From NCBI RefSeq assembly GCF_024710845.1, contig NZ_JANJTZ010000066.1, positions 62,001 to 126,000 of the forward strand: a DNA stretch of 64,000 bases, in the 5' to 3' direction. The DNA comes from Mesorhizobium sp. (GTDB taxonomy: Bacteria > Pseudomonadota > Alphaproteobacteria > Rhizobiales > Rhizobiaceae). The notes beneath the pieces are model-generated. The model saw nothing but the letters and a program-made list of their open reading frames with translations. It was not told the DNA's origin and did no database searches. Below are positions 7,816 through 15,761 of the stretch, in pieces (the stretch's first letter is position 1; every line of letters begins with the position of its first letter). Both the position numbers and the translations under genes were made by a program.

Positions 7816-8949
7816 ATGGCCACCCAGCGCATCCTCGACTTCCTCGCCACCCGACGTCCCGCCGGCCCCTGCCTGGTGGTCGACCTCGACGTCGTCGCCG
7901 ACAATTTCCGCGCCTTCGAGAAGGCGCTGCCGCAGTCGAAGATCTACTACGCGGTGAAGGCGAACCCGGCGCCAGAGATCCTGCGCCTGCTCGCCTCGAT
8001 GGGCTCGTCCTTCGACACGGCCTCGGTCGCCGAGGTCGAGATGGCGATGGATGCCGGCGCGCCGGCGGAGCGCATCTCGTTCGGCAACACGATCAAGAAG
8101 GAACGGGACATCGCGCGTGCCTACGAGCTCGGCATCCGCCTGTTCGCGGTCGACTGCGTCGAGGAGGTCGACAAGATCGGCCGCGTGGCGCCCGACGCCA
8201 AGGTATTCTGCCGCGTGCTGACCGACGGCGAGGGCGCCGAGTGGCCGCTGTCGCGCAAGTTCGGCTGCGTGCCGGCGATGGCCGTCGACGTGCTGCGCCA
8301 TGCCAAGGCGCTCGGGCTCGACGCCTATGGCGTGTCGTTCCACGTCGGCTCGCAGCAGACCAATCTCGACGCCTGGGACAAGGCGCTGGGCGACGCGAAG
8401 CAGGTGTTTGCGACGCTCGCCGACGAGGGCATTGTGCTCAAGATGGTGAACATGGGCGGCGGCTTCCCGACGCGCTACCTGAGGGACGTGCCCACCGCGC
8501 AGGCCTATGGCCAGGCGATCTTCCAGGCGCTGTCGAAGCATTTCGGCAACCAGATCCCGGAGACCATCATCGAGCCGGGTCGCGGCATGGTCGGCAACGC
8601 AGGTGTCATCAAGTCGGAGGTCGTGCTGATCTCGAAGAAGTCGGCCAACGACAATGTGCGCTGGGTCTATCTCGACATCGGCAAGTTCGGCGGTCTCGCC
8701 GAGACGATGGACGAGGCGATCCGCTATCCGATCTCGACCGTGCATGACGGCGACGAGACGGCGCCTTGCGTGCTCGCCGGCCCGACCTGCGATTCGGCCG
8801 ACGTGATGTACGAGAAGACGCCGTATCCGATGCCGCTGTCGCTGACGATCGGCGACGAGGTGCTGATCGAGGGCACGGGCGCCTACACGACCACCTATTC
8901 GGCGGTCGCGTTCAACGGCTTTGAGCCGCTCAGGTCGTATGTGATCTGA
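7816..8949 (+). CDS. odc: Ornithine (or lysine/ornithine) decarboxylase, fold-III PLP enzyme
   Basis: Decarboxylates ornithine to putrescine (some homologues also take lysine), the entry step to polyamines; cytoplasmic dimer. It is 377 residues, the compact alphaproteobacterial form of the eukaryote-like alanine-racemase-fold family. Visible features: PLP lysine K48 in YYAVKANP, HVGSQQ at about residue 176, the glycine loop NMGGGFPTR near 212, EPGRGMVG, and catalytic C325 in GPTCDSADVMYEK. ATG 7816 has GGAGAG six bases upstream. The long structured leader implies RNA-level control. Confidence 0.92.
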   Translation: MATQRILDFLATRRPAGPCLVVDLDVVADNFRAFEKALPQSKIYYAVKANPAPEILRLLASMGSSFDTASVAEVEMAMDAGAPAERISFGNTIKKERDIARAYELGIRLFAVDCVEEVDKIGRVAPDAKVFCRVLTDGEGAEWPLSRKFGCVPAMAVDVLRHAKALGLDAYGVSFHVGSQQTNLDAWDKALGDAKQVFATLADEGIVLKMVNMGGGFPTRYLRDVPTAQAYGQAIFQALSKHFGNQIPETIIEPGRGMVGNAGVIKSEVVLISKKSANDNVRWVYLDIGKFGGLAETMDEAIRYPISTVHDGDETAPCVLAGPTCDSADVMYEKTPYPMPLSLTIGDEVLIEGTGAYTTTYSAVAFNGFEPLRSYVI

Positions 8950-9086
8950 GGTTGCGGCCCGTCGGGGCTGCACAGGAAAGCGACAGGCGAGGCGTTCTGC
9001 CTCGCCTGGGACAATCGACCCGATCCACAAGTTTTCTCGAAACTCTCGCTTTGGGGGTGCGTTGACGCACACCTGGAGATACCGAC

Positions 9087-9647
9087 GTGACCGCAGTGCC
9101 TGCCATCATTCCCGCTTTCGCCTTCACGATCGAGGCCGAGGCGCATCGCGACATCGCGGCGCGCGAAGCGCTGCTCGACCGCGCCATGGGGCCGGGGCGC
9201 CGGCGCAAGTCGTCGGAGAAGATCCGCCGCGGGCGCCTGCCGGCGGAGGGCCTGGCCTTCGTCGCGCGCGGCGAGGACGGGCGCGTGGTGGGAACGGTCA
9301 GGTTGTGGGATGTCGACGCCGGCGGCGCCCGCGCGCTCTTGCTCGGCCCGCTGGCGGTCGATGCGTCGCTGAAGTCGGCCGGGATCGGCTCGGCGCTGAT
9401 GCGGCATGCGATCGCGGAAGCGGCTCGGCTCGGCCATGGCGCGATCCTGCTGGTCGGCGACGCGCCGTACTACGCGCGCTTCGGGTTCTCGGCGCAGATG
9501 ACCGACAGGCTCGCCATGCCGGGGCCTTACGAGAAGCATCGTTTTCTCGCGCTTGAGCTCAAGGCCGGTGCGCTGGATGGCGCGCAGGGCGTGATTCGGG
9601 CGGCCGGGCGGAAGATCGAGGCAGCGAAGGTGGCGGTTGCGGCCTGA
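9087..9647 (+). CDS. GNAT-family N-acetyltransferase
   Basis: A 186-residue acetyltransferase of the YhbS-like group. The acetyl-CoA-binding region is LLLGPLAVDASLKSAGIGSALMRHAIAEAARLG, followed by ILLVGDAPYYARFGFSA. The start is GTG at 9087, preceded by CTGGAG. It lies 137 bases after the decarboxylase in the same direction. The pairing suggests a polyamine-related substrate, but that is inference only; the family acts on many amines. Confidence 0.85.
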   Translation: MTAVPAIIPAFAFTIEAEAHRDIAAREALLDRAMGPGRRRKSSEKIRRGRLPAEGLAFVARGEDGRVVGTVRLWDVDAGGARALLLGPLAVDASLKSAGIGSALMRHAIAEAARLGHGAILLVGDAPYYARFGFSAQMTDRLAMPGPYEKHRFLALELKAGALDGAQGVIRAAGRKIEAAKVAVAA

Positions 9648-9653
9648 GCCTGC

Positions 9654-10205
9654 TCAGACCTTCGCCAGCCGGTCGCGCACCTCCATCAAGGCGAATCCGA
9701 GAAGGTTCTCGCCACGCCACTGCAGGGGATTGGCGGCGCGCTCATCGTTCGCCGCCAATCCGATGCCCCAAATGCGGTCCACCGGGCTTGCCTCGACCAG
9801 AACCGAGGTCCCGGTCGAGAGCAGGAAGTCGGCGAGCGCGGGATTCTGCCGGAATTTCTCCAGGTTGCCGGCCGTGACGATGTCGCGCCTTGCCGCAGAC
9901 CAGCGCACATCATCGAAGCCGCGGACCTGCCTGCCGAATTCCTTGACCTGCTTTGGGCTGGATGCCTTGCGAATGCGCGCCGCCGCTTCCTCGTCTCCGA
10001 ACAGGAGCGCCTTTCCTGCCATCATCCAGTGTTCGGCGGTCGGGTAGATCACGCCATCCACCTTGAACGGCGCTGGCCACCACTGGCTGAAGCACGCGGC
10101 CGTCAGCCGTCCGTCCTTCGAAGGATGATGACCCCAGAAGAAGACGAACTTCAGCTTCGCCTTGGCGCGGAACTCCCGCTCAATCCCTGTTCGATCATAT
10201 GTCAT
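9654..10205 (-). CDS. NADAR-family protein (YbiA-like)
   Basis: A 183-residue single-domain protein. It carries the NADAR signatures FFWGHHPSKDG, ACFSQWWPAPFKVDG, YPTAEHWMMAGKALLFGD and, near the end, NPLQWRGENLLGFALMEVR. NADAR proteins are N-glycosidases; some process riboflavin-pathway intermediates and others remove ADP-ribose from guanine in DNA. No DarT-like toxin gene is nearby, so the YbiA-type role is the default reading. Convergent with the GNAT gene, six bases apart, and divergent from the MarR gene. Confidence 0.85.
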   Translation of the reverse strand: MTYDRTGIEREFRAKAKLKFVFFWGHHPSKDGRLTAACFSQWWPAPFKVDGVIYPTAEHWMMAGKALLFGDEEAAARIRKASSPKQVKEFGRQVRGFDDVRWSAARRDIVTAGNLEKFRQNPALADFLLSTGTSVLVEASPVDRIWGIGLAANDERAANPLQWRGENLLGFALMEVRDRLAKV

Positions 10206-10267
10206 TGGCCATGATCCCTGCGCGCATCCTCGCCGTCAACAGGAGGGAAGGTTCGCAGTCTCGGGCG

Positions 10268-10312
10268 TTGACACTTTTGTCCATAGTCATTTATATAACT
10301 GTTTATATAAAT
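10268..10312 (+). promoter_or_regulatory. Promoter and AT-rich palindromic MarR operator
   Basis: A TTGACA -35 box at 10268-10273 is followed after 18 bases by TATATA at 10292-10297. The -10 region is embedded in a near-perfect palindrome at 10289-10312, with left arm ATTTATATAA and right arm TTATATAAAT. A dyad over the -10 box is the classic position for MarR-type autorepression. The AT-rich block stands out against the GC-rich surroundings. Confidence 0.65.
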
Positions 10313-10328
10313 CGCCTTGGAGGTTCCA

Positions 10329-10808
10329 TTGGTCGAGGACGTGGTGCGATCGCTGGGTTATCTCTGCCTCGGCACGCGCTTTCGACGCATCGGCGAGCGG
10401 CTGCAGGCGGATACGCAGAAGATCATCGACGAATATCGCGCACCGGTGCAGCCGGCGCTCTATCCGCTGCTCGCCGCGCTCGACCGGCTCGGCCCGCTCG
10501 GGATCGGCGAGATCGCCGAGGCGCTGGGCATCACGCAGCCCGGTGCGACGCGCTCGGTGTCGGAACTGACGAAGATGGGGCTCGTCTCGGCGGAGGCGCC
10601 GGCGGACGACCAGCGACGCCGGGTCATCACATTGACGGATGCCGGGCGCGAAGCGGTGCGGGAGGGCAAGACGGTGATCTGGCCGCGCATCGAGGCGGCG
10701 GTGGCCGAGCTCTGCCGCGACCTGCCGGATGGGCTTCTGGCGCAACTGGCGGCGATCGAGGACCGGCTCGCCGAGCGGCCGCTGGCGCGGCGTCCGGAGG
10801 GGGAATGA
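10329..10808 (+). CDS. MarR-family transcriptional regulator
   Basis: About 160 residues. The winged helix-turn-helix is LGIGEIAEALGITQPGATRSVSELTKMGLVSAEAPADDQRRRVITLTDAGREAV. The start is uncertain: TTG 10329 is preceded by GGAGG at 10319-10323 at good spacing, whereas the slightly longer TTG 10317 has no site of its own. Its stop overlaps the start of the GNAT gene, a common MarR-GNAT pairing, and the palindrome at 10289-10312 is probably its operator. Inducer unknown. Confidence 0.85.
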   Translation: MVEDVVRSLGYLCLGTRFRRIGERLQADTQKIIDEYRAPVQPALYPLLAALDRLGPLGIGEIAEALGITQPGATRSVSELTKMGLVSAEAPADDQRRRVITLTDAGREAVREGKTVIWPRIEAAVAELCRDLPDGLLAQLAAIEDRLAERPLARRPEGE

Positions 10809-11491
10809 CGATGGCACATCTTCTCGACCGACCGATCTGGACGACGCTGAATTCGCGCCACGCGGCGCTGGCCGAGGGCGGGCGGCTTGCAAAGCGCTAT
10901 CCCGCCGACATGTCTGCCTTTGCGGCGACGGGCGACGAGGAGGTGGAGAGCATCGCGGCGCTCGGCGAACTCGCCGAGCCCGGCGGGACGCTGCTGCTGG
11001 TGCAGAAGGATGCGCTCGCCTTCCCCGCCGGTTTCGAGGCCGTTATCCAGGCGACACTGGTGCAAATGGTCGCGGACAGTGCGGTCGCATTCGCCGATGA
11101 CGAGCGCATCCGGCCGCTCGGGCGCGCCGACGCGGCCGACATGCTGGAGCTGGCGCAACTGACGAAGCCCGGGCCGTTTTCGCTGCGGGCGCAGGATTTC
11201 GGGCCGTTCTGGGGCATCCGCGCGAACGGAAGGCTGGTCGCCATGGCCGGCCAGCGGCTGGGGCAGGAGGGCTTTCGCGAACTGAGCGGCGTGTGCACGC
11301 ACCCGGACGTACAGGGCCAGGGACTCGGGCGGCTGATGTCGCTCCATGGTACGCAGAAAATCCAGGAGGCGGGCGACACCGCCTACCTGCACGCCTATGC
11401 GACGAACGCCCCGGCGATCCGGCTTTACGAATCGATCGGCTTCCGGCTGCGCGAGACGATGAACATGGCGATCATCCGCAGGGAGGGATGA
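10805..11491 (+). CDS. GNAT-family N-acetyltransferase
   Basis: A 228-residue protein with the acetyltransferase domain in its C-terminal half: FWGIRANGRLVAMAGQRL, then LSGVCTHPDVQGQGLGRLMSLHGTQKI (acetyl-CoA loop) and ATNAPAIRLYESIGFRLRETM. The N-terminal 110 residues form a divergent lid-like region. The layout resembles FR47-type acetyltransferases. The start ATG overlaps the stop of the MarR gene, so the two form one operon. Substrate unknown. Confidence 0.85.
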   Translation: MTMAHLLDRPIWTTLNSRHAALAEGGRLAKRYPADMSAFAATGDEEVESIAALGELAEPGGTLLLVQKDALAFPAGFEAVIQATLVQMVADSAVAFADDERIRPLGRADAADMLELAQLTKPGPFSLRAQDFGPFWGIRANGRLVAMAGQRLGQEGFRELSGVCTHPDVQGQGLGRLMSLHGTQKIQEAGDTAYLHAYATNAPAIRLYESIGFRLRETMNMAIIRREG

Positions 11492-11503
11492 TCGCCATGG
11501 GAA

Positions 11504-11785
11504 TCACACGATCTGGCTGAGCGCCATCGCGACCGACATGTCGCCGGCGACCTTGATCTTGCCGGTCATGAAGGCGGCGGTGGGGTTCAGTTCGCCGGCG
11601 ATCAGATCCTTGAAGTCGTCGAGCGAGATGGTGATCGTGCAGTCGGCGGGGGCGTCGGTGGTCGACACGGTCGTACCGTCGATGACGATGACGCCTGCGC
11701 CCTTGAGGTCGAACTTGACGGAGCGGTCGAAGCCGCTCGCGGCGACCTTGTCCTTCATCTTCGCGGCGATGTCTTCAACGCTCAT
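11504..11785 (-). CDS. SCP2 sterol-binding domain protein
   Basis: A 93-residue single-domain SCP2 protein (MSVEDIAAKMKDKVAASGFD... ADCTITISLDDFKDLIAGELNPTAAFMTGKIKVAGDMSVAMAL). SCP2 folds carry lipids or acyl-CoAs in a hydrophobic tunnel. ATG 11785 has GGAGGA upstream; a longer frame adds seven unlikely residues. It is divergent from the SDR-led CoA operon and shares an intergenic region containing a palindromic operator, so it may supply or buffer an acyl-CoA ligand for that pathway. Confidence 0.85.
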   Translation of the reverse strand: MSVEDIAAKMKDKVAASGFDRSVKFDLKGAGVIVIDGTTVSTTDAPADCTITISLDDFKDLIAGELNPTAAFMTGKIKVAGDMSVAMALSQIV

Positions 11786-11877
11786 GGCGTCCTCCTCGGT
11801 TCGCATGGCGCGCCGGCCTGCGGTTGGTTGATCCGTCGCCCGGTTCGTTTCGGGGCTGTTTCGTGCATACCAGTCGT

Positions 11878-11893
11878 TTGACGTTTACGTCAA
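11878..11893. promoter_or_regulatory. LiuR-like palindrome TTGACGT-TT-ACGTCAA
   Basis: A perfect 7-base dyad with a two-base centre, between the divergent SCP2 and SDR genes. It resembles, as I recall, the consensus of LiuR, a MerR-type regulator of branched-chain acyl-CoA catabolism. The left half can act as a -35 box (TTGACG) with a -10-like TAGCGT 17 bases downstream, so binding would affect the SDR promoter. No merR-type gene is in the window. Confidence 0.6.
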
Positions 11894-11930
11894 CGTAGTC
11901 TAGCGTTTCGGCCACCTCGGGAGGAGGCCA

Positions 11931-12803
11931 ATGGGATATCGCAGCATACTGCGACAGGACTGCTTCAGCGGACAGACAATCGTGGTCACGGGCGGCGGAT
12001 CGGGCATCGGCCGCTGCGTCGCGCATGAGCTGGCGAGCCTCGGCGCGCATGTCGTCATCACCGGGCGCAAGCAGGACAAGCTGGACCGGGTGCTGGCCGA
12101 GATCGCCGAGGATAGCGGCTCGGCGGAGGCGCGCGCGTTCGACATCCGCGACGAGGAGGCGGTGAAGGCGGCGGTAGGCTCGATCGTGTCCGCGCGGGGG
12201 CGAATCGACGGGCTGGTCAACAATGCCGGCGGACAGTTTCCCGCGCCGATGGAGACGATCTCCAAGAAGGGCTTCGACGCCGTCGTCGCCAACAACCTGA
12301 CCGGCGGATTCCTGGTCATGCGCGAGGTGTTCGTGCAGTCGATGCAGGCGCATGGAGGCGCGGTGGTGAATATGGCCGCCGACATGTGGCGCGGCATGCC
12401 CGGCATGGCGCATTCGGGTGCGGCGCGGGCGGGCATGGTCAATCTGACGAAGACAGCCGCCTACGAATGGGGACCGGCTGGCGTGCGGGTCAACTGCGTG
12501 GCGCCGGGCTGGGTCGCCTCGTCGGGCATGGATACCTATGACGGAATGACCAAGGCGCTGATCCCGACGCTGAAAAAGCACGTGCCGCTGGGGCGCATCG
12601 GCGTGGAGGCCGAGGTCTCGTCGGTCATCTGCTTCCTGCTGTCGCCCGCCGCCGCCTTCGTCACCGGCGTGACCGTGCCGATCGACGGCGGCTCGCCGCT
12701 GGGCTCGGCGCTGTTTCCGATCGGCAAGGGCAGGGGTACGGTGCCTTTCGACGGGTTCCACCGCGCGGTCGTGCCCGAGGTGCTTTCGGAGACGCGCGAC
12801 TGA
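11931..12803 (+). CDS. SDR-family enoyl-CoA reductase-like protein
   Basis: A 290-residue short-chain dehydrogenase/reductase. The cofactor loop is VTGGGSGIG at about residues 19-27, NNAG is at about residue 96, and IDGGSPLG lies near the C-terminus. The usual Tyr-x-x-x-Lys is absent; instead there is HSGAARAGMVNLTK, as in peroxisomal trans-2-enoyl-CoA reductase and 2,4-dienoyl-CoA reductase types. A role on an unsaturated acyl-CoA is therefore likely. It is the first gene of the operon, with GGGAGGAGG before ATG 11931. The position corresponds to atuB in Pseudomonas, but orthology is not shown. Confidence 0.8.
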   Translation: MGYRSILRQDCFSGQTIVVTGGGSGIGRCVAHELASLGAHVVITGRKQDKLDRVLAEIAEDSGSAEARAFDIRDEEAVKAAVGSIVSARGRIDGLVNNAGGQFPAPMETISKKGFDAVVANNLTGGFLVMREVFVQSMQAHGGAVVNMAADMWRGMPGMAHSGAARAGMVNLTKTAAYEWGPAGVRVNCVAPGWVASSGMDTYDGMTKALIPTLKKHVPLGRIGVEAEVSSVICFLLSPAAAFVTGVTVPIDGGSPLGSALFPIGKGRGTVPFDGFHRAVVPEVLSETRD

Positions 12804-14413
12804 TGCCAGTGCTCGGCTCTTCGATCGACACTGCGTCGGCCTCGTTCAAGGCCAATGCCGAGGCGATGGCGGCGAAGCTCGCCAGGGTGCGCGAGCTTGA
12901 GGAGCGGGTGCGGCAGAACTCGGCTGCGCGGCGCGAGACGTTCGAGAAGCGCGGCCAGATTCTTCCACGCGAACGCGTCGAAAGGCTGCTGGATCGCGGC
13001 GCGCCGTTTCTCGAGATCTCGTCGCTCGCCGGCTACCGCATGCATGATGACGATGGCGGCAAGAACATCATGGGCGGCGGCTCGATCGCCGGCATCGGCG
13101 TGGTCGCCGGCAAGCGCGTGATGGTGACGGCGAACGACAGCGGCATCAAGGGCGGGACGATCCCGCCGATGGGGCTGAGGAAGGCGCTGCGGCTGCAGGA
13201 GATCGCGCTGGAGAACCGGCTGCCGATCGTCTCGCTGGTCGAGAGCGGCGGGGCGAACCTGCTCTACCAGGCGGAGATGTTCGTCGAGGGCGGCCGTTCC
13301 TTCGCCAACCAGGCGCGGCTGTCGGCCGCCGGCATCCCGCAGATCGCCATCGTGCACGGCTCGTCGACTGCGGGCGGGGCGTATCTTCCGGGCCTGTCGG
13401 ACTATGTCGTGCTGGTGAAGGGGCGATCGAAGATCTTTCTCGCCGGGCCGCCCTTGGTGAAGGCGGCGATCGGCGAGGACGCGAGCGACGAGGAGCTCGG
13501 CGGTGCAGACGTGCACGGCCGGGTGACGGGGCTCGGCGAATATGTCGCCGACGACGACGTGCAGGCGCTGGCGATCGGGCGGGAGATCCTGCGCAACCTG
13601 AACTGGGATGAAGCTGGGACTTCGGGGGGATCGAACGCTCCGCTGTTCGATGCGGACGAGCTGCTCGGCATCGTGCCGGCGGACGACAAGGTTCCGTTCG
13701 ACATGCGCGAGGTGATCGCGCGGATCGTCGATCGCTCGGACTTCCTCGAGTTCAAGGCGGCGTACGGGTCAGAGACCGTCTGCGGCCACGCCGCCGTCGA
13801 CGGGCACCGGGTCGGCATTATCGGCAACAACGGGCCGATCATGCCGGACGGCTCGACCAAGGCGGCGCAGTTCATCCAGCTCTGCGACCAGTCCGGCACG
13901 GCCCTGGTCTTCCTGCAGAACACGACCGGCTACATGGTGGGCAAGCAGGCGGAAGCTGACGGCGCGATCAAGCACGGGTCGAAGATGATCCAGGCGGTGG
14001 CCAACGCGCGGGTGGCGAAGTTCACCTTCGTCATCGGCGGGTCGTATGGCGCGGGCAATTACGGCATGTGCGGGCGGGGCTTCTCGCCGCGCTTCATCTT
14101 CTCCTGGCCGTCGGCGCGCACCGCCGTGATGGGCGGCGAGCAGGCGGCGCGGGTGATGGAGATCGTGGCGCGCGGCAAGGCCGCGCGGGAGGGCGGCGCC
14201 GTCGACGAGGACGCGCTTGCCAGGCAGGGCGCGATGATCCGCGGCGGCATCGACGCGCAGTCGGATGCCCTGTTTGCGACCGCCAGGCTGTGGGACGACG
14301 GCATCATCGATCCGCGCGACACGCGCGCTGTGCTGGGGCTGTGCCTGGCTGTGGCGGCGGAGGGGGATAGCCGAGTGCTGCGGGCGAACAGCTTTGGGGT
14401 CGCGAGGATGTAG
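12803..14413 (+). CDS. atuC: Biotin-dependent acyl-CoA carboxylase, carboxyltransferase (beta) subunit
   Basis: A 536-residue carboxyltransferase of the methylcrotonyl/geranyl-CoA carboxylase class; both known subfamilies are about 535-540 residues. Features: IKGGTIPPMGLRKALRLQEIA, VESGGANL, IVHGSSTAGGAYLPGLSDY (oxyanion region), FLQNTTGYMVG and FVIGGSYGAGNYGMCGRGF. It transfers CO2 from biotin to the gamma-methyl carbon of a 3-methyl-enoyl-CoA. The partner alpha subunit is the gene at 16555. The start overlaps the SDR stop (TGATG). I choose geranyl-type (AtuC) over methylcrotonyl-type (LiuB) from gene order; the substrate pocket cannot be judged by eye. Confidence 0.75.
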   Translation: MPVLGSSIDTASASFKANAEAMAAKLARVRELEERVRQNSAARRETFEKRGQILPRERVERLLDRGAPFLEISSLAGYRMHDDDGGKNIMGGGSIAGIGVVAGKRVMVTANDSGIKGGTIPPMGLRKALRLQEIALENRLPIVSLVESGGANLLYQAEMFVEGGRSFANQARLSAAGIPQIAIVHGSSTAGGAYLPGLSDYVVLVKGRSKIFLAGPPLVKAAIGEDASDEELGGADVHGRVTGLGEYVADDDVQALAIGREILRNLNWDEAGTSGGSNAPLFDADELLGIVPADDKVPFDMREVIARIVDRSDFLEFKAAYGSETVCGHAAVDGHRVGIIGNNGPIMPDGSTKAAQFIQLCDQSGTALVFLQNTTGYMVGKQAEADGAIKHGSKMIQAVANARVAKFTFVIGGSYGAGNYGMCGRGFSPRFIFSWPSARTAVMGGEQAARVMEIVARGKAAREGGAVDEDALARQGAMIRGGIDAQSDALFATARLWDDGIIDPRDTRAVLGLCLAVAAEGDSRVLRANSFGVARM

Positions 14414-14421
14414 CGCCGCGA

Positions 14422-14553
14422 CGCCCCCTCCACCACGCTTCGCGTGGTCGTCCTTCGGACCCCCCGTAAACGGGGGAGGATAGGCTGCGGCGGCGATGCG
14501 CGATCCTCCCCTGCGAAGCGGGGGAGGGGGACCACGAAGTGGTGGAGGGGGCG
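14422..14553. repeat. Mosaic palindromic repeat, copy 2, inside the atu-like operon
   Basis: Second copy of the element at 500-631, sharing the GCCCCCTCCACCACGCTTCG start, the CCCCCGTAAACGGGGGAGGAT hairpin and the CCCTGCGAAGCGGGGGAGGG hairpin. It lies between the carboxylase beta gene and the acyl-CoA dehydrogenase gene, within an otherwise tightly packed operon. It may act as an mRNA-stabilising or partial termination structure. Confidence 0.75.
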
Positions 14554-14588
14554 CGCTGATTGCAGGAAATTGACTGGGAGGAAACCGC

Positions 14589-15761
14589 ATGCACTTCACA
14601 CCCGAACACGAGGACCTCCGCCGCACGGTGGCGAAGTTCGTCGAGAACGAGATCAATCCGCATGTCGACGCATGGGAGGCGGCGGAGGAGTTTCCGTCGC
14701 ACGAGATCTTCAAGAAGCTCGGCGACCTCGGGCTGCTGGGCATCAAATACGATCCGGAATACGGCGGGCTGGGGCTCGACTTCTCCTATTCGATGGTGAT
14801 GGCGGAAGAGCTCGGGCTGGTGACCTGCGGCGGGGTGCCGATGGCGATCGGCGTCCATACCGACATGTGCACGCCAGCCATGAACCGCTTCGGCTCCGAC
14901 CATGTGAAGCGCAATTTCCTCGCCCCGGCGATCGCCGGCGACGTGGTCGGCTGCCTGGGAGTGTCGGAGCCGGGCGGCGGCTCCGACGTCGCGGCGGTGA
15001 GGACCACGGCGCGCAAGGACGGCGGCGACTACGTCATCTCGGGCACCAAGATGTGGATCACCAACGGCATGAAGGCCGACTGGTGCTGCCTGCTCGCCAA
15101 CACGTCGGACGGGCCGGTGCACAAGAACAAGTCGCTGATCGCCGTGCCGATGGACGCCAAGGGCATCACGCGTCAGAAGATCAGGAAGATCGGCATGAAC
15201 TCGTCGGACACCGCGCAGCTGTTCTTCGACGAGGTGCGCGTGCCGCAGCAAAACATCATCGGCCAGGAAGGCTTCGGCTTCACCATGCAGATGCTGCAGT
15301 TCCAGGAGGAGCGGCTCTATGCCTGCGCCAGCTCGCTCAAGGGGTTCGACAGGCTGATCGACCTGACGATCGACTATACCCGCGACCGGCAGGTTTTCGG
15401 GAAGTCGGTGCTCGACAACCAGATGGTCCATTACCGGCTGGCGGAGTTGCGCACCGAGGTGGAGCTGCTGCGGGCGCTGACCTGGAGCGCGATCGAGCAG
15501 TATGTCTCGGGCAAGGACGTGACCAAGCTGGCCTCCATGGCGAAGCTGAAGACCGGCCGGCTGGCGCGCGAACTCACCGATACCTGCCTGCAGTACTGGG
15601 GCGGCATGGGCTACACGTTCGACAATCCGGTGAGTCGGGCCTATCGCGACACGCGGCTGGTGTCGATCGGCGGCGGCGCGGACGAGGTGATGCTGTCGAT
15701 CATCTGCAAGCTGGAGGGGACGCTGCCCGGAACCAGCAACAAGGCGGCGAAGTCGCACTGA
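14589..15761 (+). CDS. atuD: Acyl-CoA dehydrogenase, citronellyl-CoA dehydrogenase type
   Basis: A 390-residue FAD-dependent acyl-CoA dehydrogenase. The FAD/substrate motifs GCLGVSEPGGGSDVAA and KMWITNG are present. The C-terminal catalytic Glu of medium-chain enzymes is replaced (SIGGGADEVML), while a Glu just before Arg at residues 240-242 (QFQEERL) matches the isovaleryl-CoA dehydrogenase position. That pattern, the length and stretches such as SSDTAQLFFDEVRVPQ and DTCLQYWGGMGYTFDNPVSRAYRD resemble AtuD of Pseudomonas as I remember it. GGGAGG precedes ATG 14589. Electrons would pass to ETF. Confidence 0.8.
   Translation: MHFTPEHEDLRRTVAKFVENEINPHVDAWEAAEEFPSHEIFKKLGDLGLLGIKYDPEYGGLGLDFSYSMVMAEELGLVTCGGVPMAIGVHTDMCTPAMNRFGSDHVKRNFLAPAIAGDVVGCLGVSEPGGGSDVAAVRTTARKDGGDYVISGTKMWITNGMKADWCCLLANTSDGPVHKNKSLIAVPMDAKGITRQKIRKIGMNSSDTAQLFFDEVRVPQQNIIGQEGFGFTMQMLQFQEERLYACASSLKGFDRLIDLTIDYTRDRQVFGKSVLDNQMVHYRLAELRTEVELLRALTWSAIEQYVSGKDVTKLASMAKLKTGRLARELTDTCLQYWGGMGYTFDNPVSRAYRDTRLVSIGGGADEVMLSIICKLEGTLPGTSNKAAKSH

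Noticed and set aside
9654-10205. NADAR gene as antitoxin of a DarT-type toxin-antitoxin pair
   Set aside because: No DarT-like ADP-ribosyltransferase is encoded on either side; the protein looks like the free-standing YbiA type.
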